DNA from: Sphagnum magellanicum
Taxonomy: Eukaryota > Streptophyta > Sphagnopsida > Sphagnales > Sphagnaceae
DNA length: 64,000 nt
Direction of reading: 5' to 3'
NCBI GenBank assembly: GCA_021904315.1
Contig: CM038915.1
Coordinates: 18,662,001 to 18,726,000, forward strand
Shown here piece by piece: positions 49,938-61,010 of the stretch (positions within the stretch are counted from its first letter, which is position 1; each line of letters opens with the position of its first letter). The notes under the pieces are model-generated. The model ran no database searches, was not told the DNA's origin, and saw only the letters and a list, made by a program, of their open reading frames with translations. The position numbers were made by a program, and so were the translations under genes.

Positions 49938-52261
49938 AAAAAACACAAATTTGTTTATACCTATCTCCCATTTTAATTTTCCATTACTAAAATGTGCATC
50001 ATATTACAATTGTGTCAAAGAATAGATTATTTATGTGTTAATGTGTTGATTTTTGTATCAATGAACATATAGGGTTTGAAAGTTAAAGTTACATTATTAA
50101 GGCTATATAACACATATTTTCTAAAACTCCCAAACAAAAATATTTCTTTCAAACATTATATAGAGGTGGGTATTGCAAGTCAATTGTATAATAATCACTA
50201 GGTCAATATGCGGGTAATGCTTACCCATCTTGTTTCTTGTGGCATTTAATTGATATTGCAAGGTTTAGGGTATATCATAGTTAAAGGTTAACAAGCACTA
50301 ACACAAGTGTTGCATATATTTTCATATCTTTCATGGGTATTGATTATGTTAGATGAAGGTATTGCAAATTCCCTACTCCTTCTAGAGGGGGATTTGACCA
50401 CTTAATGTGGGTATTGTCCTACCTTTTTCATTAGAATGATGATTTGCTTTAGTTATAAATATAATTTGGATATTTCTTATTCCATTCGGTCCATTAAATG
50501 TAAGTATTACATTTGGTGAACAAAATCCCCTTAAGTAAACCTAAATTATGAGAGACTAAGTTTTTGCAATACATGCATAATAAATTTGGTGAGGGTACAC
50601 AATATAAATTTATGTAGGTATAATGATAAGCTTACTATGGTAAATTGGTAATATTACATTATAGTAATAAAGGCAAAATTATGTTAATGATCACCTTAAC
50701 ATTCACTACAAACAATGTAGGTATTGCATTTAGTAAACAAGATGATCTTACATAACCTTAGATGATGAGGGAATAGGTTTTGCATTATGAAATCAAGGGG
50801 GGTTACATAACATAGATTTACCTAGGTATTGCAGTTTGGGATTTAACATAGGGTGATAAGGTATAGTATTACAAATTGAAAACTTTAGCCCTCATCATGT
50901 AGACATTACAACCTAATGCATGCATAGGTTTGAATTTGAAAAATTAAGGAAACCTATATAATGAACCTTAAAATGTTGAGTTAAAACCTTTGTATGTAAC
51001 CAAAAATCCTTACATTGACCTTAAATTAAATAAACACAAAAAAAATTGGTTGCATAACTTTAATGGTGGAATTTAACGATTTTTTTAGAACTAAGTGTTA
51101 GACCTAATTTTGGAATTATTTTTGCATAACCCTAAATTGTGTATAGACTATCAACTTATGTTTTAGACCTAATTTGGGGGGGGACCCCAACTAGTGGGAA
51201 GGTTTTTTTATCATTCATACCTTTGTCATGGAATCACCTTCATTTTCCTCTCTTTTAATGAAAAAATAAAATAAAAATAAGAACCTCGTTAGATATATGT
51301 GTGTATGTGAATACATAAATTCACTTTAAAAATATTCCATGAAAATAATAAAAATGTTAGGAAAAAGGTTACTTTAAAATAATCAATGATAAAAAGTTGG
51401 GCTTAATTTCCCTAAACCTAATGTTCCCCCTATTTATTTGAAACATATATTAGGCAAAATTTTAAATTAGGGTAATGGAACATGAACATGAGTTGGTTGA
51501 TATGTGGGTATTGCAATTTGAAATGCTTTATGGAAAACCCAACCATAAACAAAAGAAGATCAAAAGTTTGCAATACCTGCATAGACAAACCAATTTATGC
51601 ACCAAGGGATCCTTTCATGAAAATGGGCATTGTGATTATATAAAAATATTAAATTAAATTTTTTGTTAAGGTTATTGTGCGAGTATTTCATGATAAGGAT
51701 AATGAAGGTATTGCTTAAATGCTTTAGCATGGCCACAAAATTGATTAACCCTATTAGATGAAGGTATTGTTCAATTGGTTTATAGTAAATGTAATCCATT
51801 CATAATGGATGAGGGTATTGTGTGCAACATGGCATAAGATTAACCCAAAATCTACAAATCCCAAAATTAGAAGTCAAAATTAAAAGAAGTGGATTGATAC
51901 AAAAATGTTCAAATAACCACATTATAAAAAGGATGGTGACAAAAATATATCATGCTAAGTTAATCTATAATGGTTTGATACAAAATGGTGCATATGTGCA
52001 TTAAAGCTAAATCTATAATTATTCATCCAAAGAGGATGAACTAGAAGGAATGCCCATACTGGTGCAATACTTTGTTGTAGCTTCTACAACTTTTGTTGCA
52101 TGATGATGAGTAAATAGTTAGTGATGCTCAAGTGTAAGTCAAATTTCATTTGCAACAAAAGCCTCCTTTATGTGCCCTAAAGTTTAACACAAGAATACAA
52201 AAAAACAAATTACATTCCAATGTTAAGATGCAAATAATGTTTTAAAAAAATATATAAATAT
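49938..52261. other. MULE intergenic region with scattered GGTATTGCA motifs
   Basis: Between the 3' ends of the two convergent genes. No further gene is recognised. Plus-strand copies such as gggtattgcaa, aaggtattgc and gaaggtattg are scattered over about 50,160-51,830 at irregular spacing, unlike the ordered arrays. Confidence 0.6.
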
Positions 52262-53512
52262 GGAAATATACAACCCATGAATGATTTCAGAATCATGATA
52301 CTTGGATATTGCATCCATTTCTTTGATTCGGTTGTGTTTATTGGACTCCAATGTCCAATTCTAAGCGCCCCATGCAACTTTCAAAGGCTTTGCATAAGCT
52401 ACTCTGCTTGCTTGAATTGTTTTAACAAGATTCTCGTCCTTTTCAAGGCACGCCCATGCACTTTGTGGGCTGAATCTTACCCCCATGCTAGAATCCCAAT
52501 GATGCCCAATAAGATCTCGGAGGTTAAAAGTACCAACAAAGGCCATTTAACCTGTTCCATTTATTACACTTGGGTTTGGAGTTCATCCCATTTTAATTCT
52601 GCTTTCTTTTTCATTGTATCGAGAGCCTTCTTTTCATTCTACTTTTGCCTTGCATGTGGGTTGTTCAAAATTTGAACGTTTATAACATGGTGATTTTGTT
52701 GCCTTGGTCCCCCAACATGAGTAGAAGTATGGACATATTTGCCTACCTCATGCAGAGCCCGTGTTTGTTGTCCATCTAAATGTTGATGAAGTAACCATTT
52801 ACCTGCATAAGCATCAATGCATCCATTGATTTTGCACTTCCACCTTGACCCTTCGTGCACCCACCATTGCATGATTTGGTGGTACTTTTACTTGATCACT
52901 TTCATGTGAAGCCACCAAAGCCCCTACAACAACATTCAAAATCAAACCAATAAATAATCCTTAAGAATGATGAAAGTATTGCAAACAAGCTAACAATAAA
53001 AACCTTACAAAATATGAAGGTATTGTAAATAGACCAATAAAAAAACCCTACACAATATGAAGGTATTGCAAATAAACTAGCAAGAGAACTTTAAAAATAT
53101 GAAGGTATTACAAACTAGCAAATAAAGACTAAATACAAGGAGGGCATTGCAAATAGGCTAGCAATTAAAACCTTCAAACAATGAGGATATTGCTTGGAAA
53201 AAATTGGGCAAAAAAATACCCCATCTCCATTTTCAAATAGAGAATGAAAATGGGGTTTAGGGTTTGGATTGGGATTTTTTATTTGTAATGTCTTGCACTC
53301 TTTTAAACCCTATCATGTGAAATGTATCATCCATCACAACAAATTTATTTTTTAAAAAAAGAATGGGATTAAAGTTTACCTTCAAAAGTAGGAATATAGA
53401 TGATAATTCTTTGTTCCACTTCAGTTTCCTCTTCATTTGTTACAACATTCACTTGCCGATTATTGGTAATCACCTTTCCTTGGCATTTAAGTTTATTCCG
53501 AGGATGTGCCAT
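52262..53512 (-). pseudogene. Second MULE gene: C2H2-like finger plus coiled-coil protein, inactive
   Basis: Exon 1 (53,512-53,380) starts MAHPRNKLKCQGKVITNN and ends IIIYIPTFE at a GTAAAC donor. The acceptor TTGTTGTAG at about 52,924 opens exon 2 with ALVASHESDQVKVPPNHAMV, and the splice phase fits exactly. Next comes a C2H2-like finger (CKINGC-x12-H), whose last His position reads Gln. Then come GPRQQNHH and a basic, probably coiled-coil stretch (NEKKALDTMKKKAELKWDEL, about 52,635-52,575). The 3' part (FSPQSAW, LVKTIQASRVAYAKPLKVAW) continues in another frame. Frame breaks and stops show it is dead. Nucleic-acid binding is plausible; I cannot name a family with certainty. Confidence 0.6.
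52960..53185 (+). repeat. ~50-bp array in the intron of the second MULE gene
   Basis: Four to five units carry atgaaggtattgcaaat, then a variable actagcaa-type spacer and aaccttacaa. It fills much of the 456-bp intron (52,924-53,379), the same situation as in the transposase intron. Confidence 0.8.
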
Positions 53513-53660
53513 CCTACAACAAAAGCACTCAAATCCTTAAAAAATTATCAATCCAAAAAAGAAAAACAAAAGTTTGAATCTACCCAACAATAGCAATTAC
53601 CACCACTACCCAAGAACTTCAAACTCCCTTAAATAAACAATTGCAAACAACATATAAAAA

Positions 53661-54077
53661 GGGATAGTAACTTATTTTTTCCAACTTGTTGCAACTTTTT
53701 TATACAAAAACAACAACTTGAAATAATAAGAATTGTAAATTTAAATGTTCCCAATATCAATAATAATAAATATTGTTCATTATATTTAAAGGTTTAAAAG
53801 CCCTATACTTTAAAAGTTTTATTTTTTATCAAAATTAATTAATATAGTCTAATTATAAAATTTAATTATTGTAACTATATTTTCATTAATTGATATAAAA
53901 ATCATAAAGTTATATTATTAAATTTATTTTATTATAATTATTTGGCTATATTGATTAATTATTTGCATGAATTCATTATAAATTTATTTTTATAATTGAA
54001 ATTTTATTAATAATTACATTAAATATTGGGCATGACATGTGGTGCCTTTGTGTACAACAACTAAAAAAAAGAGCAAA
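53661..54077. other. Extremely AT-rich DNA
   Basis: Mostly A and T from about 53,700 to 54,030, with no gene. It may include the unrecognised right end of the MULE. Confidence 0.4.
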
Positions 54078-54140
54078 AGACGGTGATGAACCCAGATCTC
54101 AGTTCATCATCGTCTTTTGCACTTGAGGAAAAAGATCAAG
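54078..54140. repeat. Detached unit of the palindromic array
   Basis: The phrase ggtgatgaacccagatctc, then agttcatcatcgtc, folds as a hairpin and is followed by ttttgcacttgaggaaaaag, matching the units at 54,956-55,310. Confidence 0.65.
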
Positions 54141-54955
54141 AGACAACAATGAGCCAATATGAACCACCACCCTTTTTCAAAATAAAATAAAGGAGTTTCT
54201 CCTATTTGAAAAAATCAAATTCAGAGTAGAACACTACCTAAAGACTCTCTTTGCCCTTTTGGTCCTACATCACCTGGTGAAGTTTATGCTTTTACTGAAA
54301 GCCACCAAAAGATGTGCCACAGATAACACCTATCCTCCTAGGATTCTCAAGAATTTCCATAACAAGTCATATGAAAATAAACAAAAATTTTCAAAGATCA
54401 CCATAACATAACGGGCAAATATATTTTGCAAGTCAGAGTAGAAAAATGAGATAGGAACAGTCCAAGTAGAACATTGTGACCTTGTGTAAGCAATGTAGGA
54501 ACTCAAGGCAATGTGGCCTCACCACAAAGTAGTAATTACAATGAGAACACATGAGGCAACATGGCCTCATCACATGCTAGTATTTTTGAATAAAGCTCAA
54601 GGCCTCCTCAAAAACAAAAGTGAATTGTTTAATGTATTGCATGCACCCATTTACAAAGCCATTAGTTGAAGTATTTTCAAAATCTCTAAAAATTTGAAAA
54701 TTTGTTAATTGTATTGTGCCCATTTACAAATTGAATAAAATGAATTTCCAACACACACAAGAAACTCCAACCAGCATCATTGGTGTGGTTCTTTTGGCCA
54801 TGAGCATGTTCAAATGTTATATACTTCATTGCCCTTTTCTTCCTTACCTTTGCATTTGTCAGGGGGTGGTGACATCCCCACATACAGGAAGGTATAGTAA
54901 TGATGCATCTGTTGGTGATGTAACTAGTGAGCTCACACTTGAGAAAAAACCCAGG
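54141..54955. other. Anonymous DNA between palindromic units
   Basis: No gene is supported. Facing open frames at 54,686-54,964 lack motifs. A phrase about an aca-tgaggcaa-atggcctca hairpin-like repeat (about 54,500-54,570) is duplicated. Confidence 0.4.
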
Positions 54956-55310
54956 AGATGACAATGAGTTGGGAGCCTCCTAGCTCATCGTCATCTTTTG
55001 CATTTGAAGAAAAAAACCAAGAGACAATGATGAGCCTCTAGGCTCATCATCATTTTTTACATTTAAGAAAAAAACTAAAAAATGACGACAAGCCTTTCAG
55101 CTCACCATCATTTGTTACACTTCAGAAAAAAAACAAAGAATTGACAACAAGCCAAGGAGGCTCGCCATCATTTGCTACACATGGAAAAAAAAAACAAATG
55201 ACGACAAGTCAAGGAGGCTCGCTATCATTTGCTACATCTAGAAAAAAAAACAAATAGATGAGGACGAGCCTTGTGGTTCGTCGTCATCTTCTACACCTGA
55301 GAAAAAAAAT
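54956..55310. repeat. Tandem array of palindromic ~58-64 bp units
   Basis: Six units begin near 54,956, 55,022, 55,083, 55,141, 55,199 and 55,257. Each has an inverted pair such as GATGAGCC tcta GGCTCATC (55,029-55,048), followed by a catcatttgctacac-like phrase and an A-rich linker. The stems differ in sequence but keep pairing, for example gacgagcc / ggttcgtc in the last unit. Confidence 0.8.
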
Positions 55311-55379
55311 TTAAAAATGAACAAGACTGAAAAAGAAGCAAAGAAAAAAAAAAGGTTGATGCACTAGTTATCTTTTGGA

Positions 55380-55560
55380 GGAATGTTTTCTGCAACATCA
55401 CTTCAGCAATGTCTTTTGCAACACCATTTCAACACCGCTTTTACAGTATCGTCTTCTGCAACATTACTTCAACATTGCCTTTACAACATTGTTTTTTATA
55501 GCATCACTTCAACATCACTTATATAACATTGTCTTTTGTAGCATCATTTCTATTCTTGAG
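55380..55560 (+). repeat. ~40-bp minisatellite
   Basis: About four units of the type tcttctgcaacattacttca plus acattgcctttacaacattg occur in a row. Confidence 0.75.
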
Positions 55561-55720
55561 TGGCGACAAGGTTTAAGGGTTTTTGGTGGGGTAGAGGTAG
55601 GTAGTTGGGGTTTAAAATGCTTGGGTAATCGAATAGATTTTTTTAATGGGTAGCCTTGAAGTAAGTGAGGGAAAAAAAAAAAAAATTGACCCAACCTCAA
55701 TGCCTACAGCAGATCCAAAA

Positions 55721-55746
55721 TTGGGACGAACTTGAGTTCATCCCAA
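55721..55746. repeat. 26-bp near-perfect palindrome
   Basis: TTGGGACGAACT and AGTTCATCCCAA face each other across two bases, with one mismatch. It is close to the hairpin core of the 54-55 kb array (gatgaac...gttcatc). Confidence 0.75.
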
Positions 55747-55749
55747 ATG

Positions 55750-58700
55750 AAACTGGTGTAATCATGGGGCTAGGTCAATCCGGCCACTAATACACAGTTG
55801 TTCAAAATAGAGGTTGTGTAATATTAGTTATGTGCAATCAATAAATGCAATAACTTGCCTAAAATGTAAGCCCAATCTTATATATATATTTCATAAAGTT
55901 ATATTTATTTATGTAGAAAACTTGAATTTATATAAAATGGGGTAGCACCCCTAGTTTAGGTTATAATTCAATTATGAAAAGAGATCAATTACTTGTTTAG
56001 GTTTCAAGGATAATTCCTAAAAACAAATTCAAAAGAAAATTTTCACCCAAAAAAACATTAAAGTCATGTTAGTTTTTTTTTGTTGCTTAGTTTAATCGCA
56101 AATCAATGTGCAATGATCGAAATATTTAGCAATCAAAATAGGTTTGATTATCGACAAATTGTGGTGATCGAACATCATTTTGGTCATCATAAGGTTTAAG
56201 GCAACTCAAGGGTTGAAGTTTTAATTGCCCTCCAACTTACCTTGGGTAGTTCAATATGGGCTATGACCTAGGTTCACCCTAGGTTGACCCAGGTTTATTT
56301 TATTTTGACATGATGCTAGGCAACATTAGCATTCAAATAAACATTTTTCATCTTAACAAATGTTTGGACGTTGTGACAATCTTGGTTTTTGTTGTAACTA
56401 CTATTGTGTTGTTGTTATGCACAAAGAGGAAAACAACAATGTTGTTCCATTGAGCCTCACTATTGTGTTGTTACAAGAAGATGAAGTGGCATGGGTGTTG
56501 ATGTAATGTGTTTCTACTATAATATGCTTCAAATGTCAAAGTAAAGACCTTCTAACCTAATAAGTATTTCATTTTTTTTCTTTTTTTTATCCCCTCATTA
56601 TCTTCCATTCCAAAAGTTCACCACAATCAAACCAACTTCAAAATCTTGTTTTCTCTTTCACAACCTCTCAAACTCTAGGGTACTAGGACCCAATCAAGGT
56701 TCAAACTCCCCAAGATATTATGAACAAGAAAATCAATAATTATGAAATTTTCAAGAAAATTGGGGACAATTGCTTTTAAGCTTTTTAAGCTTAACAAAAA
56801 CACACAAAGAAAGTAATGCAAGAAAACAAAAAGATCAAGAAAATTGAACAAATTTTCTCCAATCTTTTTCTCCTCCAAACAAAATAAATAAATGTAAAGA
56901 GAAACAAGAAAATTAAGAAACACAAAGAAATCAAAATAAAATCCTTTGTGAACTTTTCAAGCTCAACAAACCAAATAAGAAAATGCCGCATGCATATTTC
57001 GCCATGATGCAACAAACTACACAAATTTACATTTATAATTCTCATGCAATTGACATAACAAAAACTAAAACAAAATTTCATAATGCAAGGGAATTGCACA
57101 AAAACAAAATAAACCATAAGACTTGCCATAAATATTAAACCTATGCAAGCTTCATGTTGTAGCTCTAGTTTCCTTGCTTCATGAAAATCAAGAACACAAG
57201 ACAAAACTAATTTGTAATTAGAATTCACATTAATTGAAAAAAAAAACAAACTAAATTTTCAATTTCATAATTCACACAACTTTCACAAATCAAAAAATTA
57301 AACCAAAACCATGGTATTTGTTACAAATCACAGTTTATGCAAAACATAGACTAATTTTTTGATATATGGCATATTTTTTAAGTCCAAGACTTTACTCACT
57401 CCAAACAAGAAAATCTAAGCCTCACATGTATCAACAAAAACACAAAACGTGAGAACACATACATGAAGATAGGTAACAACAAAATATTCAACTTCATGAA
57501 GATGAATATCCTTACCTTTCCAACCTCCAAGAAGGTAATACCCAAAACAAATTTCTTTTTAACCTATTCACATTGGGGTTCACCATTTGCTTTAACAATT
57601 TTTATTTATTGAAACTATTTTTCATTTTCATTTTTTTATCCCCTTTGCGTTTAATTTCTTTTTTTAGAATTCCATTCATCATTGTTGGAACATACACCAT
57701 CATTTCTTGACACATTTCACTATCCTTTTCCTTTAATTTTTTTCTTCATTCTTTTTTTGATTGCTGGGATGCATGAATTCCCACTTACCCATGTGCTAAA
57801 TCTTTAAATCTTTATTTCATTTGACTTCGTCCTTCTAAAGTTTTGTTTAATACATCCAAACATTAAGTTTTATCACAAAACCAATAACTTTCAAACTTGG
57901 TTGAACTTATAATCTCCCAATTGATTTTACAATGACATTCACATGAACATGTTCAATATCAAAACCCCAAAGGTCATAAACCCAAAAACATTGAACTCTA
58001 AAACAAATTCAATGTCATTAAAGTTTAAGAAGGTTGTACCTTCAAAAAAACTCATGAACTTTAAGCATGTTCACTCTTTTCCATTCACAATAGTTGAAAC
58101 ATAAATGTCCAAATGGATGTTAAATGTTGTGACAGATGTCAAACATTGTGATAACCTTAATCTTGTCACCCCCAACATTCAATAATTGGGAGTTTTAAAA
58201 ACAATTATCACCAATTCATGTTCTCAAATTTCTATTCCTTTTTGGGATGATGATTCAATAAATCATGTTACATTGTAGCATTACAATATTACTAAAAAAG
58301 AGGGAAAAAAATGTAAATGTTTAATATGGGTTATGCTCCTTGAAAATCACACATTTTTAATTTGATTTTTTGATTTTGGAAAGGTGGAATTGTTTTTGTT
58401 GAAAAATATATATGATGAAATATTTGTGTAAAATATTTGAAATATACTTTTTCTACATAAATCGTTAAAATATGATGCCTTCAAAAATTGTTTTAAGAAC
58501 TTTCAAAATGTGAACAATACTATATTCACATTGCTGGAAATTTTTTATAAGGTGTCTTAAAATTAGGGATGCCAACAATGACATGACATGGGATTTTTAC
58601 ATTGAGGTGCATTTCACACTAACATATACCATTAACAATCATAACAATTATTTAATTTTGTGTATTTTGAATTGTCAAAAAAGAAAAAAACTAGAAATGG

Positions 58701-60235
58701 ACTGTTTTTATACAATGTTAGTTTCAATATATTGGAATACACATCCAAAACAATTACAATCAATCTAATGATAAAAAATACACAAAGTTTTTTTTATGCT
58801 ATGTAACAAATGCTTTTAAATGGTGATTAAGTAGTAAAAATACAAAAACCATAATTTTGATTCTTTTGAAATGGCATAGTTTTGGCAAATTCTTATATAA
58901 ACCTTAACATAATAGTATTAAGAAAACTTTGAAAATTTTAAATTCTTAAAAAAATGATGTAGTGAAAATACTTTAAGCATATTTTTGAAGAAAACAATGA
59001 AAAGGCATAGGTTTAAGGGGGTAGATGTGGCTCCTATTAGCATGGTTGGACCCATTGGTTATCATGTCATGATGTCACATCACAACACCATTTTACATCA
59101 TTATTTCAAGAATATATGATTAAAATCCATGCAATAGTTTAAAATATTTAAAAATATGCTTGAATATTTTTTAAATATCTAAAAAAGGATGTGACTTATA
59201 CCTACATCGTGTCATTTGTGTCTTGACATGATAATTATGCATAAAATTAAGGTTTACATTTTTTCAATCTATAATTGAGTGGTGCACAACAATTTATTGA
59301 TTTTGTATTGTTTTTGAAACATACAAACCTAGTCTTGGTATGAGTTTCAAGTTTTAGCTAGTATAGAATGTGATGAAAACCTCTATATTTTTAGTATAAC
59401 ATTGAAAATTTTAGTTTTTGGCCAAATGTTTTTACCAATTGTTATTTTTTTAATACCCAACTAGACCAATTTTTCATCTTTTACGGTTTTATCTTGCAAA
59501 GGCATTGTGGGAATTCATTTTGAACGATGGGTATAAGGAGTGGATAATCAGAAAGGGGGTAGGAGGAGTGTTTAGGGGAGGAAAGAGGGTTGGTGGGGTT
59601 TTCTTTTTAGCTTTCAAAAGAGGTTTTTTCTTGGTGGCATGGGTAAGTGAAAGGCTTGGTTATTTTTAAAGATAAGTGGCATGGCGGGGGTGGGGGACTA
59701 AGGTTAAATTATGCTAAATATGCTAAATTATTAGGGAAATAAACTTAGTTTTTTTAAAGGGCAAAACATCCTTTAAATTGGATGCAATTTGTGTTCAAAG
59801 TCAATTTGATGCAATTTTATAACACATATTTTGTTTTTTTTGCTTGGCCTCTCCTTATAAAACTAACAAACTCTAAATTCATTAATTTGATTTCATGTAA
59901 AACATTATTTTAAAACAAAGCCTTTCATAATAGAACCATTTGTTTTTTAAACTACCACACATGGTACATCAAATACCTAGCTTTTGAAAATGAAATGGAC
60001 CAACATTAATGAACAATGCAATTTTCTTTGCCTTCCCTTGTTTGTGGGATTTTGTCCAAAAACAATTGATGGACAAAGTGATGTTGAATGTTCATATTTT
60101 TCTCATCCAAACATGAGCTCATAACAATTTAATCAATCTATAATTCTCATGTACTAGAAAGACAAAGACCCATTAAAAATATATGTTGGAGATTTTCCTC
60201 AGGTTTTCATGTAAGTCAACAAAAAACCTATAAAA
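55750..60235. other. Anonymous AT-rich DNA
   Basis: No gene is supported. The longest frame (minus, 56,791-57,249, 152 codons) is Phe/Leu/Cys-rich, low-complexity translation of an A-rich strand and shows no domain. No transposon ends were recognised. Confidence 0.45.
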
Positions 60236-60239
60236 AAAT

Positions 60240-61010
60240 GTTGACTTACCAAAGTTGCAAATTTATTGTAGATCTAATGAAAATGGAATGGTGTTATTGC
60301 TACATATTTAATTTAAGTTTCATTGAAGTTTACGAAAACATGTTTATGCAAAGTCATGACAAAATGTATGGTTAAAACCATTTTCAATTCTATTTAGAAA
60401 CCATGGGAGAAAACTGTGTTTGATTTTGTTGCATATTTTGTCACAAAAATTCTTATTGAAGATTTGCAAAAAGGTTAACAAAAACACATGAAACATATAT
60501 GTTGAAGCAAACTTCAATTTTATTGCAGATTTGGTGAAAATACATGGGCATTGTTGTTGCATATCCAATTTAATTTCCATTGGAAATTCCATAAAACTAC
60601 TAACACAAACTCATGAAAAAATGCATGTTAAGCTTTTTCGAATTATAGCACAAATTTGTGTAAAAAATGTGTTCAAGCTATTGGTGCATATCCAAGTCCA
60701 TTTTCATAAAAAACTCTTGAACATGTTAACAAACATCCATGAAAAAGTATAATGATAAATCATGCTTCAATTCCATTGCAGATTTATTGAAAATGCATGG
60801 TTGTTGTTACATGACCAAATTAGTTTACATTGGAGTTTTCCACAAAACACATCACACATTCATGAAAAATTGTTTGGTAAAAAATATTGCCAATCATATT
60901 TTATGTATATAAAAAATACATGGGTGTTACTATTAAAGATTCAATTCAGTTTTTTGTTGAAGATTTTTGTAAAAATTGTAAGAAAAAAATCAGGAAAATG
61001 TGTAGTTAAA
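60240..61010 (+). repeat. Satellite-like array, ~122-130 bp monomer
   Basis: A landmark like gatttggtgaaaatacatgg, then ttgttgttgcat, recurs at about 60,272, 60,396, 60,526, 60,652, 60,781 and 60,903. The linking phrase acatgaaaaaatgcatgtt recurs between them. Six diverged monomers are seen. The frames across it (60,344-61,040) are repeat by-products. Confidence 0.75.

Larger units (their letters stand above)
45170..53660. mobile_element. Two-gene Mutator-like element (MULE), decayed
   Basis: Holds a plus-strand MULE transposase relic (about 46,834-49,937) and a convergent minus-strand spliced gene (53,512 to about 52,262). GGTATTGCA motifs run from 45,177 to about 53,180 and are nearly absent elsewhere in the window (one copy near 37,997), which marks the extent of the unit. 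The ends are not fixed: I could not find terminal inverted repeats or a 9-bp target duplication by eye, so both limits are estimates. The layout resembles maize MuDR, where two genes also face each other. Confidence 0.6.

Noticed and set aside
56791-57249. 152-codon minus-strand open frame
   Set aside because: Phe/Leu/Cys-rich low complexity, the translation of an A-rich strand; no domain and no splice or promoter signal.
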